Positions 1-9,620 of a stretch of 64,000 nt of DNA are shown here, piece after piece. The position numbers and the translations under genes were made by a program. Source of the DNA: Ctena decussata (taxonomy: Eukaryota; Mollusca; Bivalvia; Lucinida; Lucinidae); NCBI GenBank assembly GCA_963989385.1, contig OZ022498.1, positions 102,781,298 through 102,845,297 on the forward strand, in the 5' to 3' direction. The notes under the pieces were generated by a model, which saw only the letters and a program-made list of their open reading frames with translations, searched no databases and was not told where the DNA came from. Every line of letters starts with the position of its first letter. The first letter of the stretch is position 1.

Positions 1-272
1 TCTGATTTGGCGCGTTGGTTTGATTTTGTTTTGTGATTTCCTTTGAAACTTATGTTCATGTGATTAGCGTTAGTCTAACGTGCGGCGCGATGGCGTCGGT
101 GACATACTTCGAACGTCTATATATTTGGAACAGAAAAAGTTTCCAACCCAATATTTATTGTGTAAATCAGAACTGATGATATAATTTTTATGATAATGCT
201 ACGATGAATAAGCGCGCAATAGACACAGTGACATTACTTCTGGATCAACCCTTGTATGTCATATTTTAGATG
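1..272. other. Unannotated left flank
   Basis: AT-rich sequence with no open frame or repeat that I recognise. Its last four bases (269-272, GATG) form the left target-site duplication of the LTR element. Confidence 0.5.
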
Positions 273-1283
273 TGTCATAGGCCGAATTTTCAACTTAACT
301 CCAATATCCCTACATGGCCATATCCCTGACTAGGTGCTTTATGTACAGGCTAGTCTTGGTACTTTTGATTAGGGTAGCTACGTTGTCCTCTGGTAGTTAG
401 GTAGTTAGGTTAGTAATAGTTATAATCCTTTGGTAGGTATCGGTAGTCCTTAGGCAGGTTACTGTAGGTAATTGCTCCACATCGTCGCTAATCTATTCAC
501 TCGTGTCATGACTTTTGTATTGTAAGCACACTGTATTACACTGTGTGTTTAATTGTATACATCGCATCTGTACAAAAATATCTTTATCATCTAAATATAT
601 TATTTGTATAATATATTCCAGGTATGTTGGTTGGTTGGTTGATTTGATGCTTAACGTCCACGGTAAACAACTAAGGTCATGTCGGGACGGTCAGTTAACC
701 TAACCACACTATTCCTGGGCAGGCTTAGACCTCCTGAGCGGTTAACCAGTACTAAGTGCACATACTTTCGCCAGTAACTGACAACTGCCCTTCTTGAATC
801 AGCGGAAGGATAAACGAAAGTATGTGGCCAGACCGGGATTCGAACCCAGGACATCTGACTTACGAGTCAGGTGCCCTACCGATTGCGCTACCCGGCCCGG
901 CTCCAGGTATGTTAGCTTTATTCATATTTCATATTAGTATTTCAGTCATCGTGTTTACTGTGATAGAATTGATTATTGTTGTGTGTAATTCATAATGGCA
1001 TCGTGACTTCCAAAGATGCTGCAAGGTAGAATATGTCCATCCATCCTCCATCATTTCTTAATATATGAACCATTGTTTTAGAAGCTATTCACTTGTGTCA
1101 TGACTTTTGTACTGTATGCACACTGTATTACACAGTGTGTGTCTAATTGTATACATTGCATATGTACATAAATATCTTTATCATCTAAATGTATTATTTG
1201 CATAATATATTCCAGGCTCGGTCATTTATATGAACCCTGTGTGACTATGGGACGATAGACCCCGATCAGTTTGCACTACGACA
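273..1283. repeat. LTR copy 1, carrying a SINE insertion
   Basis: Starts TGTCATAGG and ends CTACGACA. It is about 1011 bp, but without the 273-bp SINE at 629-901 and one copy of its target duplication it shrinks to about the 730 bp of LTR copy 2. Like that copy it contains an internal direct duplication of about 130 bp (about 497-625 and 1088-1216). Confidence 0.9.
629..901 (-). mobile_element. tRNA-derived SINE inserted in LTR copy 1
   Basis: Flanked by a 12-bp direct repeat TCCAGGTATGTT (617-628 and 902-913), a clean target duplication; LTR copy 2 has the empty site. On the minus strand the 5' part (about 830-901) reads as a tRNA-like head with box A (TAGCGCAATCGG) and box B (GGTTCGAATCC), followed by an unrelated body and a short (CCAA)n tail at the 629 end. 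A second copy of the same family lies at 26289-26548. It is mobilised by a LINE in trans (family knowledge). Confidence 0.9.
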
Positions 1284-1859
1284 TTGCTTGATTGTTTGTT
1301 GATTCAGTTTTCTGTAATCAATACAGAAATGAATTGTGCCATCCTTTTTGCGAACGATGACTACGTTGGAGCTGAATGGGCTACTCGACTCTCTAATAGC
1401 ACCGATCTCAAGCATATCATTGAGGTGCTCCCTGACCTCTTGTATGAGGGCAGGTGGGATGCGCCTATAAGGTTCTTTAAAAGGCAGGTCGTTATCCAGA
1501 TGTATTTGATGTTTTACCAAATCTGTTCGACCTAGATCAGTTAGACCCTTTGAAAACACGTGTTGCCATCGTGACAGGAAAGTGTTAACTGCCTTCTTTT
1601 GTTCGATGGTAAGCTTTGTGTTGTCTAAATCTATTTTGGTTATTTTCTGAGGCTCCTGTTTTGATGCCGTTTGTTGGTTAACATGGACATCCTCTGAAGC
1701 AGGTGGTTGTTTCTTAGTAAGAGGTGCCGATCGAAGGACATTAAACTCTTGTAATTGGCAAATGTTTGACTTAGATGGAATAGTCACAACTTTTGCGGAA
1801 ATATTAAACAATCTGACTGGTACCATTGATGTTTTTCCAGGATTGTTTAATGACACAAT
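1284..1859 (-). pseudogene. Reverse transcriptase, N-terminal fragment (retrotransposon pol)
   Basis: About 190 codons on the minus strand. The N-terminal half is the linker between protease and RT. The C-terminal half matches the start of a Ty3/Gypsy RT: a segment beginning HQIHLDNDLPFKEPYRRIP, then a helix with GAIRESSSPFSSNVVIV, then RKKDGTIHFCIDYRKLN, the conserved first RT block. The frame then ends within a few codons because LTR copy 1 begins at 1283. The catalytic YXDD block, RNase H and integrase are all missing, so this is a deletion remnant. A single in-frame TGA (1860-1862) separates it from the upstream linker frame at 1863-2168. RT would copy element RNA into DNA inside capsid-like particles; this fragment cannot. 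Confidence 0.85.
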
Positions 1860-1862
1860 TCA

Positions 1863-2490
1863 TACAGAACCTTTTGCGGAGCTACCTTGTTCTGAGGGTT
1901 CAGTGATGGCTGATTCGACATTCTGGTTCTTGCGAACAAAACCAGTTACGGTTTTAACTTCCATAGGGTGCAAGGTGACTTTTGATGTTGTTTTTACAAC
2001 ACCAACCTGATTATTATTAATGGCATGAAATGCCATCTGCCATGCTTTAAGTGCCTGCTCAGTGTCAGGACTTAACTGTTTACACTGCTGTATAATATTA
2101 GGACCTACGATAACAGGTACCGACTTATTGTAGTCTGTCATCGCAACTACCAACAACGGCACATGCATGGACTGACCTTTCAGAAATGGACGTTCGAGCG
2201 CAACTTCAACGTACCCTTAGTAAAATAGTGAGAGGCCATCAGCACACTTCATTTCTAATTCCTCTAGCATATGTAGCTGAGGTTTTGGCTCAATTCTTTT
2301 TTTCAGCATGTCCTCGCAAATGGTACTTATCATAGACCCAGTGTCTATTAACCCTTTGACCTTCAACCCATTTATACATACTTAACTTTCATTTCCGTTA
2401 CCAACCAACTTATCTAGAAGTTCTCTTTCTGGGCGGTTTGTTTGATTTTCATTGCCTCTGGTTCGCCCTACTGCAGAGGCAGTTATTGGT
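1863..2490 (-). pseudogene. Retroviral-type aspartic protease plus linker (retrotransposon pol)
   Basis: On the minus strand near 2330-2375 the frame reads KVKGLIDTGSMISTI, the active-site DTG loop of retropepsins, where the aspartate serves as catalytic acid in a homodimer. About 40 residues downstream comes an in-frame TAA (2217-2219), and upstream of the DTG another TAA falls near 2380, so the domain is broken on both sides. After the first stop the frame continues as a linker to the RT fragment (about 100 codons, 1863-2168). The protease frame differs from the gag frame, as when pol is expressed by frameshifting, but decay makes this uncertain. Its role would be to cut the Gag-Pol polyprotein. 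Confidence 0.75.
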
Positions 2491-2581
2491 TTAAAGCTGG
2501 CTTGGCATTTGGATTTGCATTCTTGCTTTTCTCTGGTGCTTTTGTTGGTGTTGGATCTTCCTGTTTTGGTTCCTCTTGCTT

Positions 2582-3820
2582 TTAAATAGTATTTTTCTGA
2601 GCTGATCTTTGACGTTGATTGAACCTGTTATAATTTTTGTACCTTAATGTTTTCTCTATTGCTTCGAGCCTCTTTGGTAGTTCTTTTATTGCCTTTTCAC
2701 TGCTGTTTTCACGTAGGTTTAACAGCTGAGTCTGAATTGCTGTTTTCACTTCAGAAGGCTTCTCTGAGTTCTTTGCTATACTTTCTTTCTCTGTCATCTT
2801 CTTTTGAGTATAAAGTTCGTACTCTTCACCTCTTACTTTTCTTCTCAGCAATTCGAACTCTTTTATTTCATGGTAGTATACCCGTGTTGCATTTTGAAAG
2901 TCTGTACTATGTAGAGCTCGCCAGAATTTGGTCCGTAGCATTTCATTCTTTTGTTCAACTGTCACATGGCCCTTCTCTATCGCTCTTTGTAAAATCCCTT
3001 CTATTCTCAGTCCCAATATTGTTACACTTTCATCTGGCTTTTGGGAGGCCGTGTAGAATTCTGGCAAGACACTTTCTCAACTTGCAACGTTGCCAAAAAC
3101 ACTCTCAAGCTTACTAATGATGTTTACAGAGGACGCACTTGGTATTAGGGTAATAAGTGCCTTCCTGGCGGTTCCTTTGAGAGAATTGCGGATGGCTTGA
3201 TTTAGTACATAATCAGGATAACTTTTCATGAGACATTGGAACTCTGCTTTCCAGTCTTCAAATGTACTCTCATTCTTTGGAGTTGGCTCTATTCCTGAAA
3301 ATGGGCTCACATATGGCTTAATAAAATGTGTCACATCTGTCCGTTTACATGTCTCTTCCGCAGATTTCGTAGGGGTTGATCCTGTTTGTATCTTTGTGCT
3401 CAGTTCCATCTCTTTCTGTAATAATTCCTTCTCTATTTTCTTTAAATACTCTTCCTTTACTTGTAATGCTTTCTCTTTACTCATGGGTTCTGTATTATGC
3501 TCACTGTCTCCTTTCTCTTTAGATTTACTCAACATCTGAGTATCGTTATCTGTTTCTGTCACTCTCTTTTCTTGTTGGGTCGTCTCTGTTCTCTGTTGAG
3601 GATTAGTGTCTGTTCCATCTATTTGCTTCGCTGTCGTATCACCTATGATTGGCTCTATATTGGCTTTCTCCGTGTTTTCAATTTCACCTTGAAGTTTCTT
3701 CTCTTTCCTTAGCAGTTCCTCCATTCTCTCATCTATCTGTATATCTGCTTTTATTTTCTGTAACAGGGTCTTTTCTAGTCGGTCTTCCTCTTCTTTCATT
3801 TGCATCAACCTCTGAAGCTT
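2582..3820 (-). pseudogene. Gag polyprotein, PNMA/ARC-like capsid with long coiled-coil N-terminus
   Basis: Two collinear minus-strand frames (3820-3080 and 3067-2582) in the same phase, split by one TGA at 3077-3079. Residues about 1-140 are rich in E, K and Q with heptad-like spacing (probable coiled coil). Around residue 165 begins a segment with PFSG, EPTPKNESTFEDWKAEF and an AIRNSLKGTARKAL stretch, the N-lobe pattern shared by Ty3/Gypsy Gag and the domesticated PNMA and ARC proteins. Across the stop, EFYTASQKPDESVTI, RIEGILQRAIEKG and LRTKFWRAL continue as the C-lobe. I see no CCHC zinc knuckle before the frame ends. An ATG lies a few codons inside the open frame and is the likely start; an upstream TGA bounds it. 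It would assemble the capsid; this copy is disrupted. Confidence 0.8.
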
Positions 3821-3839
3821 CAAAGCTTCCAGAGGTTGA
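3799..3839. repeat. Palindrome at the gag 5' end / junction
   Basis: CATCAACCTCTG-AAGCTT, a CAA spacer, then AAGCTTCC-AGAGGTTGATG: an almost perfect inverted repeat with one unpaired base. It sits exactly where minus-strand gag begins and where the sequence leading to the PPT-like tract starts. Confidence 0.8.
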
Positions 3840-3934
3840 TGTGTTCAGTATCTTGACAACACGTCATGCCTTCGTACCGTGTGAGCATCATTAACATACC
3901 TTATCGTTTTGCGAATGTCGGGACGCCATTCCCT

Positions 3935-3946
3935 AAAGGGGGGAAG
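3935..3946 (+). other. Polypurine tract-like sequence beside LTR copy 2
   Basis: AAAGGGGGGAAG followed by CA and then the LTR start TGTCATAGG. In Ty3/Gypsy elements a purine tract like this directly precedes the 3' LTR and primes plus-strand DNA synthesis. Here it lies on the strand opposite to gag and pol, and no TGG-initial primer-binding site is seen next to either LTR. Confidence 0.5.
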
Positions 3947-3948
3947 CA

Positions 3949-4678
3949 TGTCATAGGACGAATTTTCAACTTAACTCCAATATCCCTATATGGCCATATC
4001 CCTGACTTGGTGCTTTATGTACAGGCTAGACTTGGTACTTTTGATTAGGGTAGCTACGTTGTCCTCTGGTAGTTAGGTAGTTAGGATAGTAATAGTTATA
4101 ATCCTTTGGTAGGTATCGGTAGTCTTTAGGCAGGTAACTGTAGGTAATTGCTCCACATCGTCGCTAATTTATTCACTCGTGTCATGATTTTTGTATTGTA
4201 TGCACACTGTATTACACAGTGTGTCTAATTGTATACATTGCATCTGTACATAAATATCTTTTTCATCTAAATATATTATTTGTATAATATATTCCAGGTA
4301 TGTGTTAGCTTTATTCATATTTCATATTAATATTTCAGTCATAGTGTTTACTGTGATAGAATTGATTATTGTTTTGTGTAATTCATAATGGCATCGTGAC
4401 TTCCAATGATGCTGCAAGGCAGAATATGTCCATCCATCCTCCATCATTTCTTAATATATGAACCATTGTTTTAGAAGCTATTCACTTGTGTCATGACTTT
4501 TGTATTGTATGCACACTGTATTACACAGTGTGTGTGTCTAATTGTATACATTGCATCTGTACATAAATATCTTTATCATCTAAATATATTATTTGCATAA
4601 TATATTCCAGGCTCTATCATTTATATGAACCCTGTGTGACTATGGGACGATAGACCCCGATCAGTTTGCACTACGACA
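3949..4678. repeat. LTR copy 2, with internal direct duplication
   Basis: 730 bp, TG...CA ends. A segment of about 130 bp occurs twice inside it (about 4172-4303 and 4481-4613), from TTCACTCGTGTCATG through TATATTCCAGG. The first copy runs into CAG-GTATGT, which resembles a 5' splice site. On the minus strand an AATAAA lies near 4310 and a TATAAAT near 4621-4627; neither settles the orientation. Confidence 0.9.
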
Positions 4679-4755
4679 GATGCATCACTGCATTGTAAAA
4701 CCTAAGTGTTCCATTTCTCCACACCTTAAGGTTATTATTTTAGGTGTCCCATTTT

Positions 4756-6578
4756 AGCTCACCTGAGCCATAGGCTCAGGGTGAGCTGTTGTGATCGCCC
4801 AGGTTCTGTCGTCCGTCGTGCGTCGTCCGTCGTGCGTCGTCAACAATTTGCTTGAAATAACATCTTCTCTAAAACCGCTAGGCCTAGGGGCTTTGATATT
4901 TAATATGAAGCATTGTCAAGTGGACTTCTACCAAGTTTGTTCAAATGGTGGCCCCAGGGTCCAACATGGCCCTGGAGCAGGGGGTCTTGAGTTTGAAACT
5001 AAAATATACTTAAAAATCTTCTTCTCCAGAACTGCTTGGCTCAGATGCTTGAAATTTGGTATGTAGCATTGCCTAGTGGTCCTCTACCAAGTTTGTTCAA
5101 ATGGTGGCCCCAAGGTTCAAAATGACCCTGGGGAGGGGGGTCTTGGGTTTGAAACTAAAAATACTTAAAAATCTTCTTCTCCAGAACTGCTTGACTCAGA
5201 CGCTTGAAATTTGGTATGTAGCATTGCCTAGTAGTCCTCTACCAAGTTTGATCAAATGGTGGCCCTAGGGTTCAAAATGGCCCTGGGGCAGGGGGTCTTG
5301 TGTTCGAAACTAAAAAATACTTAAAAATCTTTGGCTCAGATGCATGAAATTTGGGATGTAGCATTGCCTATTAGTCCTCTACCAAGTTTGTTCAAATAGT
5401 GGCCCCAGGGTCCAATATGGCCCTGGGGCAGGGGCTCTTGAGCTCGAAACTAAAAAATACTTAAAAAACTTCTTCACCAGAACTGCTTGCCTCAGATGCT
5501 TGAAATTTGGTATGTAACATTGCCTAGGGGTGCTCTACCAAGTTTGTCCAAAAGGATCCCCAGGGTCCAAAATGGCCCCGGGGCAGGGTGTCCCAGGTTT
5601 GAATCATAGAAATACATAGAAAAATATTTTTAAAAATCTTTTACTTCAGAACCACTTGGCTCAGATGCTTGAAATTTGGTATATAGCATTTCCTAGTAGT
5701 CCTATACCAACTTTGTTCAAATAGTTGCCCCAGGGTTGAATATGGCCCCGCGACAGAGTGACCTAGGTTTGAACCATAGAAATACATAGAAAAATATTTA
5801 AAAAAAAATCTTTTACTTCAGACCCACTTGGGTCAGATGCTTGAAATTTGGTATGTAGCTTTGCCTAGTAGTCTTTTGCCAAGTTTGTTCAAATGATGAC
5901 CCTAAGGTTTAAGATGGCCCCGTCCCAGCGGGTCCTGGGTTTGAACCATAGAACTACATAGAAAAATATTCAGAAATTTTCTTCTTCAGAACCACTTGGC
6001 TCAGATGCTTGGAAATTGGTATGATGCATTGCCTTGTTGTTCTTTATCAAGTTTGTTCAAATGATGGTCCCAGGATCCAAAATGGCCCTGCGGCAGTGAA
6101 TCCTGAGTTTGAGCCACAAAAATACATAATTATTAGGAAACTATTTAAAAAATCTCCTTCTTCAGAACCACTTGGCTCACATGCTTGAAATTTGGTATGG
6201 TGCATTGCCTGGTAGACTCCTACAAAGTTTGTGTAAATGGTGGCCCTGAGATCCAAAATGGCCAATAGAAATACATAGAAAAATATTCAGAAATCTTTTT
6301 CAGAACCACTTGCCTCAGAGGCTTGAAATATAGCTTTTAGCATTGCCTAGTGGTCCTTTACCAAGATTATTCAAATGGTGGCCCCAGGGTCCAAAATGGC
6401 CCTGCCCCAGGGGGTCCAGGGTTTGAAACATAGCAATACACAGAAAAAATATAAAAATTCTTCTTCAGAACCATTTGGAAATGGTTGCCAACTATCTGGT
6501 TTGTTCAAATTATGTCCCTAGTTTGACCTCTTACCTTTTTACTCGGGTGAGCGATTTAGGGCCTCTTGACCCTCTTGT
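4756..6578 (+). mobile_element. Tandem-repeat element, pearl/Helentron-like (copy 1)
   Basis: Begins AGCTCACCTGAGCC, followed by a degenerate CGTCGTCCGTCGTG microsatellite (4806-4841), then about ten diverged tandem units of 150-175 bp, each with GCTTGAAATTTGGTATG and CAAGTTTGTTCAAATGGTGG. It closes with GGTGAGCGATTTAGGGCC, a small hairpin AGGG-CCTCTTGA-CCCT, and CTCTTGT. ATTTT occurs on both sides (4751-4755 and 6579-6583), probably a target duplication or T-run target. No transposase frame is present. The architecture resembles the non-autonomous pearl-type or Helitron-related elements described from bivalves; the family name is inference. Confidence 0.75.
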
Positions 6579-6869
6579 ATTTTAGTTTGTACAGTACTGT
6601 ATGTTAGCTCTATACGTAAAGAAATCTAAAATTTGGGCACCTTAAATAACTATTTTGTTCGTGCAAAGAAATGATTGACAGGTTGTACCTTCTAAATCAC
6701 AAGTAACAGAAAGTCCAATCACTACAGTCAGAAGAAAGGTCATAGTTCATCTTCCCAAACAAATATCCCATCGAGAGCATCTTCATTGACATCTATTCAG
6801 CTAATTTGGATCGGCATACCATTTACATATACAAGCTCTGAAAAAATAAAATATAAAATCTTAGTATAT

Positions 6870-7089
6870 GAGCCGTGGTACGAGAAAACCAACAAAGTGG
6901 CATGTGCGTCCAGCAAAGACTCAGATCAGCCTGGGCATCCGCCCAGTCTGAACAGAGTCTTTGTTATCCGCGTGGAGGTAATTGACACCATTAGCTTCCT
7001 TTTTAGCGCTTAATTAGCAACTCGGCAGATGTGCAGGTTATATGAGTCTCCACTGGGCACCCACCCACTTTTTTTTCGTGTTGCGGCTC
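6870..7089. mobile_element. GAGCC palindromic MITE, copy a (diverged)
   Basis: GAGCCGTGGTACGAGAAAACC at the left and a GTTGCGGCTC end at the right, with the same internal CAGATCAGCCTGGGCATCC seen in the other copies. Flanks ATAT and ATGT, close to the 4-bp duplication of the family. Confidence 0.75.
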
Positions 7090-8055
7090 ATGTACAATCA
7101 GAGCTCCAGATGAGGATGTATGCTTGTGTCTGATGGTGCTTCTTATAAAAGTTATATCTCATTTCTTGTATTTTTGTGAAAAGATATCCTGTGGTCCCTC
7201 AGAACCGAATATTAACTGGTTAAAAACTACTTAGAAAAAATAAAGTTCAAAGCTGGCCTTGACTTGCATGAATTTCAGTCAAACCTTTTATCAATAGTTA
7301 TATCAGGTTCGGACATTAATAGAATCTATGATGGGGTTGAGGCCGATACAAGGGAATATCAGGCTAGTTTTCAGATTATTCAGTCTTATACGAGGCTTGC
7401 CGAGCATGATACTTAATATGAGAACAAGCTGGAGATTTCCTTTATGAGGCCTCAAACCCATCATTTATTATTTTCTCACCCATTATATTTTATAGAACCC
7501 TTCATTGAATACCCTATTCTTGCTGAAGCCATTCCTATAAAACTAAAGCTAATTTTCTATTTATAGTTCCGACATGAGTGTTAATTTTACGTTGTGCATG
7601 CATTTGTCATGACTGGCAGCTAATCAGAAGTCTACAGTGACACCTCATGGACATCAATGGACGTCAATATCATTTTGCATGCAAATGACACGACAGGTAG
7701 CAGCAAGATGATTTGTTGTGTAATTAATTGGGCTGTACTGTATAGCAACGATTGGCATTTTCAGACAGCTTTCTGAGATCCACTGATATAGCAGGCCAAG
7801 ACAGAAAAATCTCAGACACCTATAGAAAGGGATATTCTTGTCCAATGGGTAAGAAAAAATACGCTCACATACTATCAATCTGTTGCACGAAGCAGGTTCT
7901 TGTGTCACAATCACCTGATCCTTTCGTTTGATATATTGAACTTTACAACGACAATAATCACCATACAGATTAAAATGTAGTGTAGGTTTCACGAAGCCAG
8001 TTTCATTAATGTTCTTCGAATGTAGCAAATGTCATCGTTTCATGAAAGTCTCCAG
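7090..8055. other. No gene recognised
   Basis: Non-coding, AT-rich. About 7125-7270 contains GAAAAGATATCCT and neighbouring text resembling the tandem-repeat element at 16905-17240, probably an old fragment. The 124-codon minus-strand frame at 7654-8028 shows no domain that I can recognise. Confidence 0.4.
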
Positions 8056-8116
8056 TTAGCTGGCTACTAGACTAGTTTAAATAAGCTCAAACTATCGACT
8101 ATCCGACTATACTAAA
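8056..8116. repeat. Inverted partner of the sequence at 13430-13490
   Basis: CTAGACTAGTTTAAATA followed by CTC-AACTATCGACTATCC matches, in reverse complement, the stretch at about 13430-13490. The two are 5.3 kb apart. Confidence 0.6.
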
Positions 8117-9544
8117 AACTATCGGTGAACACTGTTCGTAATGAAGTACAGCAGAAAGAATACTAACAAGAGCGTGTTGACTGGTATGTACATTCTCAGT
8201 GCATTTATTGGAAAGCCCTATATGATAAACCATTAGAACGTAATGTAGTTTATACTTCAACAACTACATCGGTTCACGCAACGTTACATGAGTTAAGTGA
8301 CGTCAAAATAAACCATGGTTCTCTTCAATCTGATTGGATGTAGGCGACGTTATGACGCTGTTCTGCTGTAAGTAGAAAAACAGCGTATAAATGTATTTTT
8401 TCCTGCTCCAACTGTAGCGATTAAAAACAACACAAATTTGTGGTCAATTAATCGATAGAAAAGAATGTAAATATAAGCAATGAACTTATTTTTTCTGGTG
8501 TTTATCGAAGTATAACGTCACACTTCACCATTGAAGCGTCATATATCGCAGCTTGCAATATAAAATGTAAAATGAAGTATAAGATGTGAAGTAGTAACTG
8601 CGTTATTTGAAGTCTCGTGTATTATAGGCGCGTAGTTATTTGATAACTCAGTTTGCATTTACATTTTATACTTAAACCAATATATGACAACGACTATAGA
8701 GAGACGAGCTCGTTTACACCCACTCACTGCCACTACGATCACAACTCTGTTGGAAACTTTTAATGTATTCCCATATTATACCTCACACTTCCCTTGAACT
8801 GACCTCGATCTACCAAGCTCTTCCAATAGAGCACAATTAACAGAACAACGACTGTTGATGTTTGAGCCGGAAAGGTTGACCGAATCGTTCCGACTATGTA
8901 TTGATGAAAAACTGTACCATGCAATCCTTCCATGCAAAACTAACAACCATGCATCGTAATAACGTCGACACTCATCATCTTATCTAGCCACTCAAAACAA
9001 CCCCTTCAATTTTATAGAAAAAAACAGTGTGCTGATTCGGTCGCGGCTTTCCGCTGAATGACAAGCCCAGCCAAAATACATCCTTCAGATTTGCATAAAA
9101 CTCTGCACACTAGCGCCATCTACCATGGTATATCTGAACAGTCAAGGGAAAGCAATTTTTGTCTTTTTCATTACATTCAAACGACAAAATATATGTTATG
9201 AAACAAAGTGTGAGGTCTGAGCTGTCTGGAATTAAGCCTAAATGATGAGCTGTGAAATATGAAGTATACAATATGAGACGTGAACTCACAAACATATTGA
9301 ATACGTTCCTATTCATATTTCTCACCCTACTTTACAGTTCACACTTTAATAAAGGTCCTGTTTCTTTATCATTGGTATAAAATCATAATATTTCGCGTCA
9401 TGTATAATTGGAAACTTTAACAACAGTTTTGTCATTGTAAATGAACTGATTAGCAAGCTTTTAACACATATGACATCATTGAGTTTCGCGTAAAAAGAGT
9501 TGAAAGAAGATTTAGGTCATTCTATCAAAACTTGGATGATTCAT
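8117..9544. other. No gene recognised
   Basis: Non-coding sequence with stops in all frames within about 70 codons. I see no repeat shared with other parts of the window. Confidence 0.4.
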
Positions 9545-9620
9545 TGAAGCGGTAAAAATGCAATGCACAGACAGGGCCCCCATGAAGCGGTAAAAATACA
9601 ATGTACAGACAGAGGGTCCA
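9545..9620. repeat. 38-bp tandem duplication
   Basis: Two adjacent diverged units, 9545-9582 and 9583-9620, each TGAAGCGGTAAAAAT-CAATG-ACAGACAG. Confidence 0.85.

Larger units (their letters stand above)
273..4678 (-). mobile_element. Degenerate Ty3/Gypsy-type LTR retrotransposon, internally deleted
   Basis: Two direct LTRs (273-1283 and 3949-4678), each starting TG and ending CA, flank a 2.67-kb interior. GATG occurs at 269-272 and again at 4679-4682, a 4-bp target duplication normal for this superfamily. On the minus strand the interior reads gag, aspartic protease, then only the N-terminal part of reverse transcriptase; RNase H and integrase are absent and the RT sequence stops exactly at the LTR1 boundary. 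Several stop codons and a frame change interrupt the frames, so this copy cannot act autonomously. I counted five mismatches in the first 150 or so bases of the two LTRs, so the insertion is not ancient. The minus strand is assigned from gag-pol; LTR orientation is uncertain (see findings). Confidence 0.85.

Noticed and set aside
515..703. Short frames of 60-90 codons throughout the window
   Set aside because: They overlap in different phases and strands, cross repeat boundaries, lack domains, and occur at the density expected by chance in AT-rich DNA.
838..901. Functional tRNA gene
   Set aside because: Box A, box B and partial cloverleaf pairing exist, but the anticodon arm has an extra base, the sequence continues into a SINE body with target duplications, and a second copy has the same layout.
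1284..1859. Complete pol with integrase
   Set aside because: The frame ends at the LTR just after the first RT block; no RNase H or HHCC/DDE motifs occur anywhere in the window.
2647..3117. Plus-strand frame of 156 codons
   Set aside because: It is the antisense shadow of the gag region, leucine- and serine-rich because gag is E/K-rich.
4806..6480. CRISPR-like array of regular repeats
   Set aside because: Units are long (about 150-175 bp), contiguous and without unique spacers, and the genome is eukaryotic.
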